In this document: positions 29,103-38,257 of the stretch, in pieces
How the letters are laid out: each line of letters begins with the position of its first letter
Numbering within the stretch: the first letter of the stretch is position 1
Assembly: GCA_014879465.1 (NCBI GenBank)
Contig: JACSSA010000070.1
Coordinates: 1 to 47,513, forward strand
Direction of reading: 5' to 3'
Origin: Rhodothermales bacterium
GTDB lineage: Bacteria > Bacteroidota > Rhodothermia > Rhodothermales > BA12
Length of the DNA: 47,513 bases
Notes under the pieces: generated by a model
Seen by the model: only the letters and a program-made list of their open reading frames with translations
What the model was told of the DNA's origin: nothing
The model's database searches: none
Made by a program: the position numbers and the translations under genes

Positions 29103-29170
29103 ACGAGGAGTGGAGGTGCGAAAATATAGGCACCAACGATCCAACCCCTACGATCCGTCTGCCAAGAAGG

Positions 29171-30712
29171 TTACGGCGTGCCGTAGCGGCGGCGCAGTTC
29201 GACGATCATGGCGCGGCGCACGTCGCGGTGGGTGGCCACGACCTTGACGTTCGGGTTCCTCGGGGCGAAGAAGCCGAGGTTGGCCTCGCGGCCCGACACG
29301 AGGAAGTCGCTGGTGGCGATCCGGTACGTCCGGCGCGGGTCGAGCGGCTGGCCGTTCACCGTCCACGCCCCCGGCCCGCCGCCGATCTGGTGCGTCTGCA
29401 AAAACCCGCCCGATCCCACGTTGCCGACGCCCGCCGCGAGCACGCTGTCGAGCGTCGCGCCGCGCACCTCGGCGGTCTGGACGAACCCGCCAAACGGCAG
29501 CACCCGGATCACGTCGTACTCGGTCATCGGCCCGGCGGGCAGCACATCGTCCACCCGAATCGAGCCGCTGTTGTAGACCGCCGCGTCCACCGCACCGTCC
29601 TGCGCGGCGTCGCGGAAGTAGGCCTCAGCGATGAGGCCGGTGAGCGGCGTGACGGTGTTGCGCACGCTCGCCTCGCGCCCGTCGAGCGGGATGGGCAGGG
29701 TCGTCACCACGGCGGTTGGCTCGAAGCCGTCGGCGCGGAATCCGGCGTAGCCCGCGTCCACCCAACGCTGGACTTCGGCGGCCACGGCCGGGTCGTCGGG
29801 CACCGAGGCGTCCACCGGCACAAGCTCGTGGTCGATGCGCAGCAGGCCGAGGCGCGGGTGAATCCGCAGGCGGTGGACGTAGACGGTGCGCACGTTGGCG
29901 TCGGCCTTGGCCAGCGGCGTCAGGTGCGGGCCGCGCATCAGCAGGATGTTCTCGTGCTCGTGGCCGCCCACGACGAGGTCGTACTGTCCGCCGCCGCCCA
30001 TCCGAGCCGCCACGACGAGGTCTTCGGCGAGGGTTTGGTGGGTGATGGCGACCTTCGCCGCCGGACGTCGGTCGTTCAGCCGAGACTCGGCCAGTCTCAG
30101 CGCGGTGAAGGCGTCGGTGTAGGCGACGTATGGCTTGACGGTGGCGGGTAGCGTCACGCCGGTAAAGCCCACGCGCACCGGCCCAAACCGGCTGGCGAAC
30201 GTGTAGGTGGTGTCGAGCGGGACGTTTCGAAACGGCTCCATCGTCGTCGCGTCGAGGACGTTGGCGGAGACGTAGCGGAAGCGGCTTTCGGCCATTCGTG
30301 CGCGAAAATCGGCTTCGGACAGGTCGAACTCGTGGTTCCCGAACGTGGCGAGGTCGAGGCCGAGGGCGTTGAGCACGGCCACCATCTGCCGCCCTTGCAG
30401 CCGCTGCCCGTTCACCCGCGCCGTGCCCAGCGCCGACGGCGAGTAGAAGTCGCCGGCGAGGAACGTCACCACATGCGGCGTCTCGGCAAGCAGGCGCTGG
30501 CGGATCGTCGCCACGCGGGCCATTCCGCCGTAGCGTCCGCCCTCAATCGGCGTGATCTCGTAGACGTCGTTGATCTGCAGCAGCGCCACCGTGACGGTCG
30601 AGTCGATGGTCACAGTGGGTGCAGCGGCGACGGGCGGCGTGACCGTGGGCGGGACGCTGGCGCACGCCGACGCGAGCGCGGCGAGCACGGGAAGGGCAAC
30701 CAAACGGCGCAT
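29171..30712 (-). CDS. 5'-nucleotidase / 2',3'-cyclic phosphodiesterase-type metallophosphatase, lipoprotein
   Basis: Lipobox-like LAALASACAS; LLQINDVYEI, FLAGDFYSPSALG, FGNHEFDLSE, VVGGHEHENIL; 5'-nucleotidase C-domain (DAAVYNSGSIRVDDVLPAGPMTEYDVIRVLPFGG). Confidence 0.93.
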   Translation of the reverse strand: MRRLVALPVLAALASACASVPPTVTPPVAAAPTVTIDSTVTVALLQINDVYEITPIEGGRYGGMARVATIRQRLLAETPHVVTFLAGDFYSPSALGTARVNGQRLQGRQMVAVLNALGLDLATFGNHEFDLSEADFRARMAESRFRYVSANVLDATTMEPFRNVPLDTTYTFASRFGPVRVGFTGVTLPATVKPYVAYTDAFTALRLAESRLNDRRPAAKVAITHQTLAEDLVVAARMGGGGQYDLVVGGHEHENILLMRGPHLTPLAKADANVRTVYVHRLRIHPRLGLLRIDHELVPVDASVPDDPAVAAEVQRWVDAGYAGFRADGFEPTAVVTTLPIPLDGREASVRNTVTPLTGLIAEAYFRDAAQDGAVDAAVYNSGSIRVDDVLPAGPMTEYDVIRVLPFGGFVQTAEVRGATLDSVLAAGVGNVGSGGFLQTHQIGGGPGAWTVNGQPLDPRRTYRIATSDFLVSGREANLGFFAPRNPNVKVVATHRDVRRAMIVELRRRYGTP

Positions 30713-30781
30713 CGGAGAAGGCGGGCAAGACAATCCGCACAGTTTACGGACGCGGCATGTCCAGCGACATAGCTCAAACGG

Positions 30782-30814
30782 GTAGCTTGCGTCCTACTTT
30801 TGCTTTCAAGCTAC
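30782..30814 (+). promoter_or_regulatory. Inverted repeat GTAGCTTG...CAAGCTAC flanking a TACTTTTG (-7-like) element upstream of the HNH gene
   Basis: Perfect 8-bp arms at 30782-30789 and 30807-30814; TACTTTTG at 30795-30802 fits the Bacteroidota TAnnTTTG -7 consensus. Confidence 0.55.
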
Positions 30815-30830
30815 TTGAGTTTTCCGACCT

Positions 30831-31541
30831 GTGACACGTAATCCTGACTGGACAACGGACGAGTTGATTCTAGCACTGGCTCTTTACATGCGAGTCGGCC
30901 GGAAGCAGCTTGAGCAAACTGACGAGCGAGTAATAGAGTTGAGCGAGACCCTTCAACACCTTCCTATCCACCCTCCAAGTGCTCGCACTCCCAACTTCAG
31001 GAATCCCGCAGGTGTCTCTATGAAGCTCGCCAACTTCTTGGCCCTGGACCCAAATTATCCGGGCCAGGCCCTTTCAAGAGGTGGACGTCTAGATCGCGAG
31101 GTTTGGGAGTCCTTCGCGGACCATCCTTATCAATTGGAACGAGCCGCCGAGGGCATTGCGATGGCTCGCGTATCTGACGCTATTGAAGGCTATCGTGCTG
31201 AAACAGACGAAGAGAAGTTCTCCGAAGGCGAGATTCTTACTCGCCTTCACCGTTCGCGGGAACGCAAACCCCAAGCGATCAAGAGCAAGAAAGAGGCCGT
31301 TCTACGCCAAACTGGAGCGTTGCGCTGCGAAGTATGCTCCTTTGATTTTGCAATTTTTTACGGGGAGATCGGGCATGGCTTTGCCGAGTGCCATCATTTG
31401 ACCCCGATCTCCGAGCTACGCCCCAATCAACGAACAACACTGCGCGACCTGGCGATCGTGTGCGCCAATTGCCACCGGATGCTCCACCGGGGTCCCAGGC
31501 TCCTTACTCTAGCAGAACTCCGGGCTCATCTTGCCGGGTAG
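30831..31541 (+). CDS. HNH endonuclease (McrA-like; GTG start)
   Basis: CEVCSFDFAIFYGEIGHGFAECHHLTPISEL...TTLRDLAIVCANCHRMLHR; N-terminal WTTDELILALALYMRVG module common in HNH restriction-type proteins. Confidence 0.92.
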   Translation: MTRNPDWTTDELILALALYMRVGRKQLEQTDERVIELSETLQHLPIHPPSARTPNFRNPAGVSMKLANFLALDPNYPGQALSRGGRLDREVWESFADHPYQLERAAEGIAMARVSDAIEGYRAETDEEKFSEGEILTRLHRSRERKPQAIKSKKEAVLRQTGALRCEVCSFDFAIFYGEIGHGFAECHHLTPISELRPNQRTTLRDLAIVCANCHRMLHRGPRLLTLAELRAHLAG

Positions 31542-31560
31542 TTTGATCTTTCGAATCCCA

Positions 31561-32613
31561 ATGCGCCGCCTCGTACTCCTTGTTCTTCTCCTCGTCGCTC
31601 CGGCGCTGAAGGCCCAGCCGCTGACGCTCCACGCGCTCGTGGACTCGACGCACGCGGCGGGGCGGTTCGATGGGGCGGTGCTGGTGTTCGACGGGCAGCG
31701 GACGATGGCGGCGACGGCGGGCGTGGCCGACCGCGAAGCGCGGACGCCGTGGACGCTTGCCACCCGGTCGCCGTGGGCGTCGGTGTCCAAACTGATCACG
31801 GCCTCGCTCGTGCTCCGGCACGTCGGAACGGGGCGGCTGCGCCTCGACGACGACGCGCGGGCGTGGCTTCCGGCGCTGCGCACCGGCCCGAAAACGACGC
31901 TGCGGCACCTGCTCGCCCACATGTCCGGCCTCGCCACCGGCTCGGACGTGCAGAACCTCTACGACCGCGCCACGCTGGCCGCCACCCGCGCGGCAATGGA
32001 TTCGGTGCTGGCCGGGCCGCGCCGCGATGCGCCAGGGGCGTCGTGGCGGTACAACAACCTTGACTACATCGCGATGGAACGCCTCGTGGCGGACGTTGAA
32101 GGCCGTCCGTATGCGTCGGCGGTGACCCGGCGGCTTCTGCGTCCGTTGGGGCTTCGGTCGGTGCAGATGGGCGAGGGCGGGCAGACGGTCGGCTACGCGG
32201 TGGATTCCACGGGCGCGGCCACGCCCGTGCGGCTTTCCGCCAACGTGCTCGCGGGCTTCGGCGCGGCGGGCGGCTTCGTCGGCGACGTGCGCGACCTGCT
32301 CCGCCTCGGGCGGGCGCTGGCGGACGGTCGGCTGCTGTCTCCAGCCCTCCGCGACACCCTCACGGCAGCGTTGCCCAATGCCCGGAGTGCGCTGTCGGTG
32401 TGGACGTACGAAGCCGAGACCCACGACGGAAGGCGCGTCCGCGTGATCGAGCGGCAGGGGTGGATCGCAGGCAACCGGGCGCTGCTGCTCGTCGTCCCTG
32501 AAACCGGGTCGGTCGTGGCCGTCTTGGCCAACACCGACGTGAGCGACCTCGGAAGCACAGCGTCGGGCGAGGGGTTCAGCGCGGCGTTGCTGGGCTTGGC
32601 GCTTCGGCGGTAG
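31561..32613 (+). CDS. Secreted serine hydrolase, beta-lactamase / class C family
   Basis: Signal peptide MRRLVLLVLLLVAPALKAQ; SxxK motif SVSK; WRYNNLDYIAMERLV (YxN). Confidence 0.9.
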   Translation: MRRLVLLVLLLVAPALKAQPLTLHALVDSTHAAGRFDGAVLVFDGQRTMAATAGVADREARTPWTLATRSPWASVSKLITASLVLRHVGTGRLRLDDDARAWLPALRTGPKTTLRHLLAHMSGLATGSDVQNLYDRATLAATRAAMDSVLAGPRRDAPGASWRYNNLDYIAMERLVADVEGRPYASAVTRRLLRPLGLRSVQMGEGGQTVGYAVDSTGAATPVRLSANVLAGFGAAGGFVGDVRDLLRLGRALADGRLLSPALRDTLTAALPNARSALSVWTYEAETHDGRRVRVIERQGWIAGNRALLLVVPETGSVVAVLANTDVSDLGSTASGEGFSAALLGLALRR

Positions 32614-32639
32614 CGAAGCCGCTGGATCGTTTTCGTGGA

Positions 32640-34601
32640 TCAGCCGCGCAAGGCGAGGCCCAACCCTTCGGACAGGGCGTCCGGGTCTTCGGGCGGGTAG
32701 GCCACCACGAGCGGCGCGTCGGGGTAGGCGGCGGCGAGGCGGCGCGGGAGCGTCCGGAGCGCGGGCGTCCACGCCACCCGTCCTTCGCGGGACGCTTCGA
32801 GCACAATCAAATCGCCCGGTTGAATCGCCACGTCGGCGAGCAGATCGGAGGCGCGGCTGGGCAACGCGACCGGCACCACCGGCGCGCCGAGGCGACTGGA
32901 CAAGCGCTGCACGAACGTCTGGACGGCCGCATGGCCGGGAGCACGGTCGGCCCGGTCGACCGCGAGGTGGACGATCCGGCGCGTGGTCGGAAGCGGAGAG
33001 GCAGCCCGGTAGACGAGCACCGAAGCCGCCACTTGGTCGAGCAGTTCGTCGAGGACGGAGCCGAAGATCGCCCCGACTTCGCGTCCTGCTTGCCCGTTCC
33101 AGCCGATCACCACACCGGCAATGCGCTGCTCGCGCACGGCCCGCTCGATGCCCGCCGGAATCCGCGCGTCGACGCGCACCAGGCCTTGGAACGGCACGTC
33201 GGCGGCGGCCACATGCGTGTGGGCCACGGCCACGAGCCGTTCGGCAGCGGCCACCCGTTCGGCCTCGCCCGGCCCGGCGGCAGCCACGGCCAAGACGTTC
33301 AGCGGCTCGTCGGCTTGGGGGTTGCGCAGCAGCAGCGCCAGCGCCGTGAGCGCTTCGGCGGTCTGCGGGTTGGCCAGCGGCACAAGCAGCCGCTGCGGCG
33401 CGGCAGCTTCGTCCGACGGCGCGAGGGCTTCGGCGTCGGCCATCCGGCGTCCGAAGTGTTCGGCGAGCGCGGCCCCGATCAGGCAGGTGACGAGGATCAT
33501 CACCACCACGGCGTTCACGGCATCGGAGTCGAACAGCCCGAGGTCGAACCCGATGAGCGTGACGGCGAGCGTGGCCGCCGCCTGCGGGACGGTCAGGCCC
33601 ACCATCGTCCACCCGGCGTCGCGGGATTGGCCGAACCGCCGCGCCGCGCCGAGCGCCGCCGCCGTTTTGCCCACGAGCACAAGCGCCGTGAAGAACGCCG
33701 CCATCCCCCAGAGCCGCCCGCTCGACACCAACGCGCGGCCGTCGACGAGCATCCCCACCGACAGCAGGAAGAACGGGATGAAGAGCGTCTCGCCCATCGC
33801 CCGCACCCGCGTCAGCAGCGCCGACGGCTCGGGCACCAACCGGTTGAGCGCCAGCCCGGCCATGAACGCGCCGATGATGGGGGCCAGTTTCGCGACGGAG
33901 GCGAGGTGGGCGGTGAGGAAGACGAGCGCCAGCAGGAAGACGAGCGCCACGTCCGTGCCCCGGTCGATGGTCTTGAAGAACCACCGTCCGATGCGCGGCA
34001 GCACCACGGCCACGAACACCCCGAAAAGGGCTACGCCAACGAGAAAGCGCACCCAAAACGCCGTGCCGCCGCCGCCGGTGACGCTCGCCTCCACCACCGC
34101 CAGCATCACGAGCGACAGCACGTCCGTCACCATCGTCGCACCCATCGTGAGCGTCACAGCAGGCGTCCGGGCCAAGCCCAGGCGTGCCACAATCGGGTAG
34201 GCCACCAGCGTGTGGCTGCCCACAATCGAGCCGAGCAAAAGCGCCGTCGGCAGGTCGTAGCCGAGCACCGGCCCGGCCAGCGCCACGGCGGCGAGTTGCG
34301 GGAGCAGGAACGACACCGCGCCGAAGGCAAGGCTCTGGCGGCGCACGCGGGCGAACTGCTGCAAATCGATGCTCAGCCCGGCGGTGAACATCAGGTAGAG
34401 CAGCCCCACGCCGCCGAGCAGTTCAAACGTCCCGGCGCGCTCGAACAGGCCCAAGCCGTACGGCCCGATGAGCGCACCGGCCAAAATGACGCCCACGACG
34501 CCCGGAATCTTGACTCGCTCGGCCAGAAGCGGCACCACCAGCACAAGCCCCATCACCACGGCAAACGTGAGGGCGGGAGACGTAATCGGCAAATCAAGCA
34601 T
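32640..34601 (-). CDS. CPA2-type cation:proton antiporter with C-terminal universal-stress-like region
   Basis: LAERVKIPGVVGVILAGALIGPYGLGLFE, LLYLMFTAGLSIDLQQF, LAPIIGAFMAGLALN; C-terminal region with a USP-like pattern. Confidence 0.92.
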   Translation of the reverse strand: MLDLPITSPALTFAVVMGLVLVVPLLAERVKIPGVVGVILAGALIGPYGLGLFERAGTFELLGGVGLLYLMFTAGLSIDLQQFARVRRQSLAFGAVSFLLPQLAAVALAGPVLGYDLPTALLLGSIVGSHTLVAYPIVARLGLARTPAVTLTMGATMVTDVLSLVMLAVVEASVTGGGGTAFWVRFLVGVALFGVFVAVVLPRIGRWFFKTIDRGTDVALVFLLALVFLTAHLASVAKLAPIIGAFMAGLALNRLVPEPSALLTRVRAMGETLFIPFFLLSVGMLVDGRALVSSGRLWGMAAFFTALVLVGKTAAALGAARRFGQSRDAGWTMVGLTVPQAAATLAVTLIGFDLGLFDSDAVNAVVVMILVTCLIGAALAEHFGRRMADAEALAPSDEAAAPQRLLVPLANPQTAEALTALALLLRNPQADEPLNVLAVAAAGPGEAERVAAAERLVAVAHTHVAAADVPFQGLVRVDARIPAGIERAVREQRIAGVVIGWNGQAGREVGAIFGSVLDELLDQVAASVLVYRAASPLPTTRRIVHLAVDRADRAPGHAAVQTFVQRLSSRLGAPVVPVALPSRASDLLADVAIQPGDLIVLEASREGRVAWTPALRTLPRRLAAAYPDAPLVVAYPPEDPDALSEGLGLALRG

Positions 34602-34706
34602 GGGCAACGGCGGAGCATCCGCTCGCAATCTACCCCATGCGCGCCGCTCAAACCCGAACGGGATGTTTGCGATGCTCCGTACCTTCCCATCCGTTCGCTT
34701 TATCGT

Positions 34707-35339
34707 ATGCATCTTGCCATCGTCGGTACCGGCGCAGTGGGAACGGCCCTCGGCATCCGCCTGTCCAAACATCACCGCATCGCATTCGGAAGCCGCGATC
34801 CGCAGTCGGAGGCGGCGCGGCAACTCGACCTGGCGCTCGGCACCAAGGCCGACGTGCGCCTCACGCCCGACGCCGTCGCGGAGGCTTCGGTCGTCATCCT
34901 CGCCACGCCGTGGCCCGTCACCGAGGCCATCGTGAAGGATCTCGACCTCGCGGGCAAGATCGTGGTAGACTGCACGAACGACGTGGGGCCGGACTTTCTG
35001 CCCGAGTCTTCGCCGGTGCCGTCGTGCGCCGAACGGCTGGCCGCGTGGCTGCCCGAAAGCCGCGTGGTGAAGGCGTTCAGCACCGCCGGCGCGGGCACGA
35101 TGGCCGATCCGAACTACGGCGCAGGCGCATGCGGCGTCCGCCCGATGATGCCGTTTTGCGGCGACGATGCCGAGGCCAAGCGGGTCGTGCGGGGACTGAT
35201 TGAAGAGGTGGGCTTCGAGCCGGTGGACGCGGGCGACCTCGTGGCGGCCCGCACGCTCGAGCCGCTGGCGCTTCTCTGGATACGCCTCGCCCACGGCGGC
35301 TACGGCTCCAACATCGCCTTTGCCCTGCTCACGCGATGA
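34707..35339 (+). CDS. F420H2:NADP+ oxidoreductase-like (NADPH-dependent F420 reductase family) protein
   Basis: MHLAIVGTGAVGTALGIRLSKHHRIAFGSRDP, VVILATPWPVTEAIV, VVDCTNDVGPDF. Confidence 0.88.
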   Translation: MHLAIVGTGAVGTALGIRLSKHHRIAFGSRDPQSEAARQLDLALGTKADVRLTPDAVAEASVVILATPWPVTEAIVKDLDLAGKIVVDCTNDVGPDFLPESSPVPSCAERLAAWLPESRVVKAFSTAGAGTMADPNYGAGACGVRPMMPFCGDDAEAKRVVRGLIEEVGFEPVDAGDLVAARTLEPLALLWIRLAHGGYGSNIAFALLTR

Positions 35340-36700
35340 TGTCTCCTCCCGACGACGCTTCTGCCTCCGAGGCTTCTGGTTGGCGGCGTCCCCGCCATCG
35401 CCGTAGCCTCAGCGAGGTGTACGGCAGCATCGCCACGGCAACGGAGGCCTCGCCCCGTCGGAGGTTTTGGGCCTTCTTTGGGCCGGGCCTGCTCGTGGCC
35501 GTCGGCTACATGGATCCGGGCAACTGGGCCACCGACCTCGCCGGAGGCGCGCGCTACGGCTACCTGCTGCTGTCGGTCGTGCTCCTGTCCAACCTGTTCG
35601 CGATGCTGCTGCAGCACCTCGCCGTCAAGTTGGGCCTGGCCACCGGGCGCGACCTCGCCCAAGCCTGCCGCGACGCCTACCCGACGCCCGTGGCGATGGC
35701 GCTCTGGGTGCTCGCCGAGATCGCCATCGCCGCCACCGACCTCGCCGAGATCATCGGGACGGCGCTGGCGCTCAACCTGCTCTTCGGCCTTCCGCTGCCC
35801 GTGGGCGTGGTGCTCACGGTGTTCGACGTGGCGATTGTGCTGGCGCTCCAACGCTTTGGCTTCCGCTGGATCGAAGCCGTCGTGGGCGGCCTGATCGCCA
35901 TCATCGGCGCGGCGTTTTTGTACGAGATCGTCGTTTCTCAGCCCGTCTGGGCCGACGTTGCCGCCGGACTGCTGCCGTCGCCGCGCATCGTCACCGAACC
36001 GGGCGCGCTCTACCTCGCCGTCGGGATTCTGGGTGCGACGGTGATGCCGCACAACCTCTACCTGCACTCGGCCATCGTCCAAACGCGGCAGGTCGAACCC
36101 GACGAGCCGTCGGTGCGCAAGGCCATCCGCTACGCCACCGTCGACTCCTCGGCGGCGCTGTCGATGGCGTTCTTCGTCAACGCGGCCATCCTCGTGCTCG
36201 CCGCCGCCACGTTCCACGGCACCGCCCACGCCGACGTCGCCGACATCCACGACGCCTACCTGCTGCTCTCGCCCACGCTCGGCGCGCCGCTGGCGTCGGT
36301 GCTGTTCGCCGTTGCCCTGCTCGCCGCCGGCCAAAACTCGACGCTCACCGGCACCATCGCCGGGCAGGTGGTGATGGAAGGGTTTCTGAACCTACGGATG
36401 AAGCCGTGGGCCCGACGTCTGCTTACGCGGCTCGTGGCCGTGATTCCCGCCGCGTGGGTGGCCGTGGTCTACGGCGAACGCGGCACGGGCGAACTGCTCG
36501 TGCTCAGCCAAGTCGTGCTGTCGCTGCAACTCTCGTTTGCCGTGGTGCCGCTGGTGATGCTCACCTCCAGCCGTGCCAAGATGGGGCCGTTCGCCAACGG
36601 CCCGCGCCTGCGCGTGCTCGCGTGGGCGGTGACGGCCGTCATCGCCGGGCTGAACGGCTACCTGCTGTGGGAGACCGTTCGCAACGGGCTGGGGTCGTAG
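35336..36700 (+). CDS. mntH: Nramp family divalent metal transporter
   Basis: VAVGYMDPGNWATDLAGGARYGYLLL (DPGN motif) and VMPHNLYLHSAIVQTR (MPH motif). ATG overlaps the upstream TGA. TAG stop lies in an inverted repeat. Confidence 0.96.
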   Translation: MMSPPDDASASEASGWRRPRHRRSLSEVYGSIATATEASPRRRFWAFFGPGLLVAVGYMDPGNWATDLAGGARYGYLLLSVVLLSNLFAMLLQHLAVKLGLATGRDLAQACRDAYPTPVAMALWVLAEIAIAATDLAEIIGTALALNLLFGLPLPVGVVLTVFDVAIVLALQRFGFRWIEAVVGGLIAIIGAAFLYEIVVSQPVWADVAAGLLPSPRIVTEPGALYLAVGILGATVMPHNLYLHSAIVQTRQVEPDEPSVRKAIRYATVDSSAALSMAFFVNAAILVLAAATFHGTAHADVADIHDAYLLLSPTLGAPLASVLFAVALLAAGQNSTLTGTIAGQVVMEGFLNLRMKPWARRLLTRLVAVIPAAWVAVVYGERGTGELLVLSQVVLSLQLSFAVVPLVMLTSSRAKMGPFANGPRLRVLAWAVTAVIAGLNGYLLWETVRNGLGS

Positions 36701-36725
36701 AGACGTTCCACTGGGACGTCTCTAC
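36697..36725. repeat. Inverted repeat, GTAGAGACG family, 14-nt arms with one mismatch
   Basis: GTAGAGACGTTCCA-C-TGGGACGTCTCTAC; contains the Nramp TAG stop at 36698-36700. Confidence 0.92.
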
Positions 36726-36739
36726 AGCGTTCGTTGCGT

Positions 36740-38257
36740 TCAGTGGTTCATCCCACCGTGCCCCGACGATCCGCCGTCCAGCACGATCCGCAAGAACGCC
36801 TGCGCCGACACCGGGAAGTCGCCGTACGCGCTGCGCACCTCGGTGGGCACTGCATAGACCGTTCCCGACGCGCCGAGTTGCGCCTTCGCCACGCCGAACC
36901 GCGCCAGCGTCCCCGCCGCGCCCAGCGTGAACGCGCCGACGTTGAGCGCGTGGCCGTGCGTGCCGGCGGGCAGCGTCACGTTCAGCTCGTCCGCGCCCTT
37001 TTGCACGAGTTCGGCGCGCCCAAACACGTTGAACGGCCCCCGCGCAAGGTCGGCCTCGGCGAGCAGCGAGTGGCCGCTGTGGTCGTCGGTGGCCTCGCCG
37101 TTTTCGCGGGCGGCGTTGTAGCCCCACACGAGCGCCCCCGTGAGCACGCCCGTGGGCGTGGGCTGGGCGTAGATGACGCTCGCGGTTGTCCGGACGATAT
37201 CGAGGTCTTCTTCGAGGGCCTCGGGCGAACGGATGAACCCCGCCGACGCCTGCATCGTCCAGTTCGCGTTCGGGGCGAAGGTGACGCGCCCGGAGTACGA
37301 GTCGAAGCGGGCACGGTCGAACACGTAGCGGTCTTCGTCGGGTTCGCGGCCGGTGAACAGGCTGGCGTCGAGTTTCACCGGGCCGACGACCGCGCCGAGC
37401 GTGGCGACGCCGAAGACGATGTGCGTGGCGTCCTGCCAGTGGTGCGACAGCGGCGCGTCCGGAAGCGTGCGCGCCGACGGGCGGTGCATGAACGCCGTCG
37501 GGCCGAGGGCCGGCTCGCCGGGGTAGGCGACGTAGCCGAACACGCTGGACGTCTCGCCCACCGGCACGGCGACCGTCGCCGACAACTCGGGGATGAGGTC
37601 GTGCGGGTGCTGTTCGTCCACGAGCGGCGCGCCGCCTACGGCCTCGCCGGTTTGGAAGAGCAGCGGGTAGCCGCGTTTGCCCTCGGTGAGCGGGTCGAGC
37701 GAGAGCATCGCCCGCAGGGTGAGGTGCGCCGCGCCGATCGGACGGTGCGCCGAGGCCATCGCCCAGTTGGGAAGCGAAAACTTGGTCGCGCCCCGGCTGC
37801 CCGCGTCAAACACGTCCTGCGCCGTGATGCGGGGCGAGGCGGCTCCGTGCAGCATCGTCGTCCAGCCGCCGAGCGTGCCGTGCAGCGCCTCCATCGGCGA
37901 GGCGTCGGGGTTCCACGACGTGCCGGAGGCGTCGCGGGTCATCGGGGCCGAGGGGAGCGTCGTCGCCCCTCCGCCGTGGGTCATCGAGGCGTGCATCGGG
38001 CACGACTCCATGGAGTCCATCCCACCGGGCATCGCACAGGCTTCGGAAGAGGGCATCGTGCAATGGCCCATCGCCGCGTGTTCGGGCGTGCACGAAGAGA
38101 CCTCGGCCGGCATCGTGCAATGCCCCATCGCGGCGTGCTCGGGCGTACACGAGCGGTTGGTGGTGTCGGGGCGGGGACGATGCTGCGCGGCGGCGGGCAG
38201 CGCAAACAGGGCAAGGGTGGCCGCGCCAAGGAGGCGGGCGGAAGAAAGAACGGTCAT
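36740..38257 (-). CDS. Outer-membrane/porin-like protein with N-terminal Cys/His/Met-rich repeats
   Basis: Signal peptide; two CTPEHAAMGHCTMP copies plus ACAMPGGMDSMESCPMHASMTHGG; beta-rich body with EQHPHDLIPELSATVA, PGEPALGPTAFMHRPSA, SHHWQDATHIVFGVATLG. Confidence 0.8.
   Translation of the reverse strand: MTVLSSARLLGAATLALFALPAAAQHRPRPDTTNRSCTPEHAAMGHCTMPAEVSSCTPEHAAMGHCTMPSSEACAMPGGMDSMESCPMHASMTHGGGATTLPSAPMTRDASGTSWNPDASPMEALHGTLGGWTTMLHGAASPRITAQDVFDAGSRGATKFSLPNWAMASAHRPIGAAHLTLRAMLSLDPLTEGKRGYPLLFQTGEAVGGAPLVDEQHPHDLIPELSATVAVPVGETSSVFGYVAYPGEPALGPTAFMHRPSARTLPDAPLSHHWQDATHIVFGVATLGAVVGPVKLDASLFTGREPDEDRYVFDRARFDSYSGRVTFAPNANWTMQASAGFIRSPEALEEDLDIVRTTASVIYAQPTPTGVLTGALVWGYNAARENGEATDDHSGHSLLAEADLARGPFNVFGRAELVQKGADELNVTLPAGTHGHALNVGAFTLGAAGTLARFGVAKAQLGASGTVYAVPTEVRSAYGDFPVSAQAFLRIVLDGGSSGHGGMNH
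38051..38092 (-). repeat. Copy B of the CTPEHAAMGHCTMP-coding repeat
   Basis: Direct sequence comparison with 28998-29039 (1 difference). Confidence 0.9.
38108..38149 (-). repeat. Copy C of the CTPEHAAMGHCTMP-coding repeat
   Basis: Same 14 aa; 5 nt differences from copy B, all synonymous. Confidence 0.9.

Noticed and set aside
30831-31541. Complete restriction-modification system around the HNH gene
   Set aside because: No methyltransferase or other restriction subunit in the neighbouring genes; only a solitary nuclease can be supported.
31504-34056. 850-aa minus-strand ORF across the serine hydrolase and antiporter
   Set aside because: Crosses two well-supported genes in other frames and has no domain-like sequence.
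32820-34706. N-terminal extension of the + strand 839-aa ORF upstream of the F420-reductase-like start
   Set aside because: Antisense of the antiporter gene; the real protein starts at MHLAIVGTGAVG (34707).
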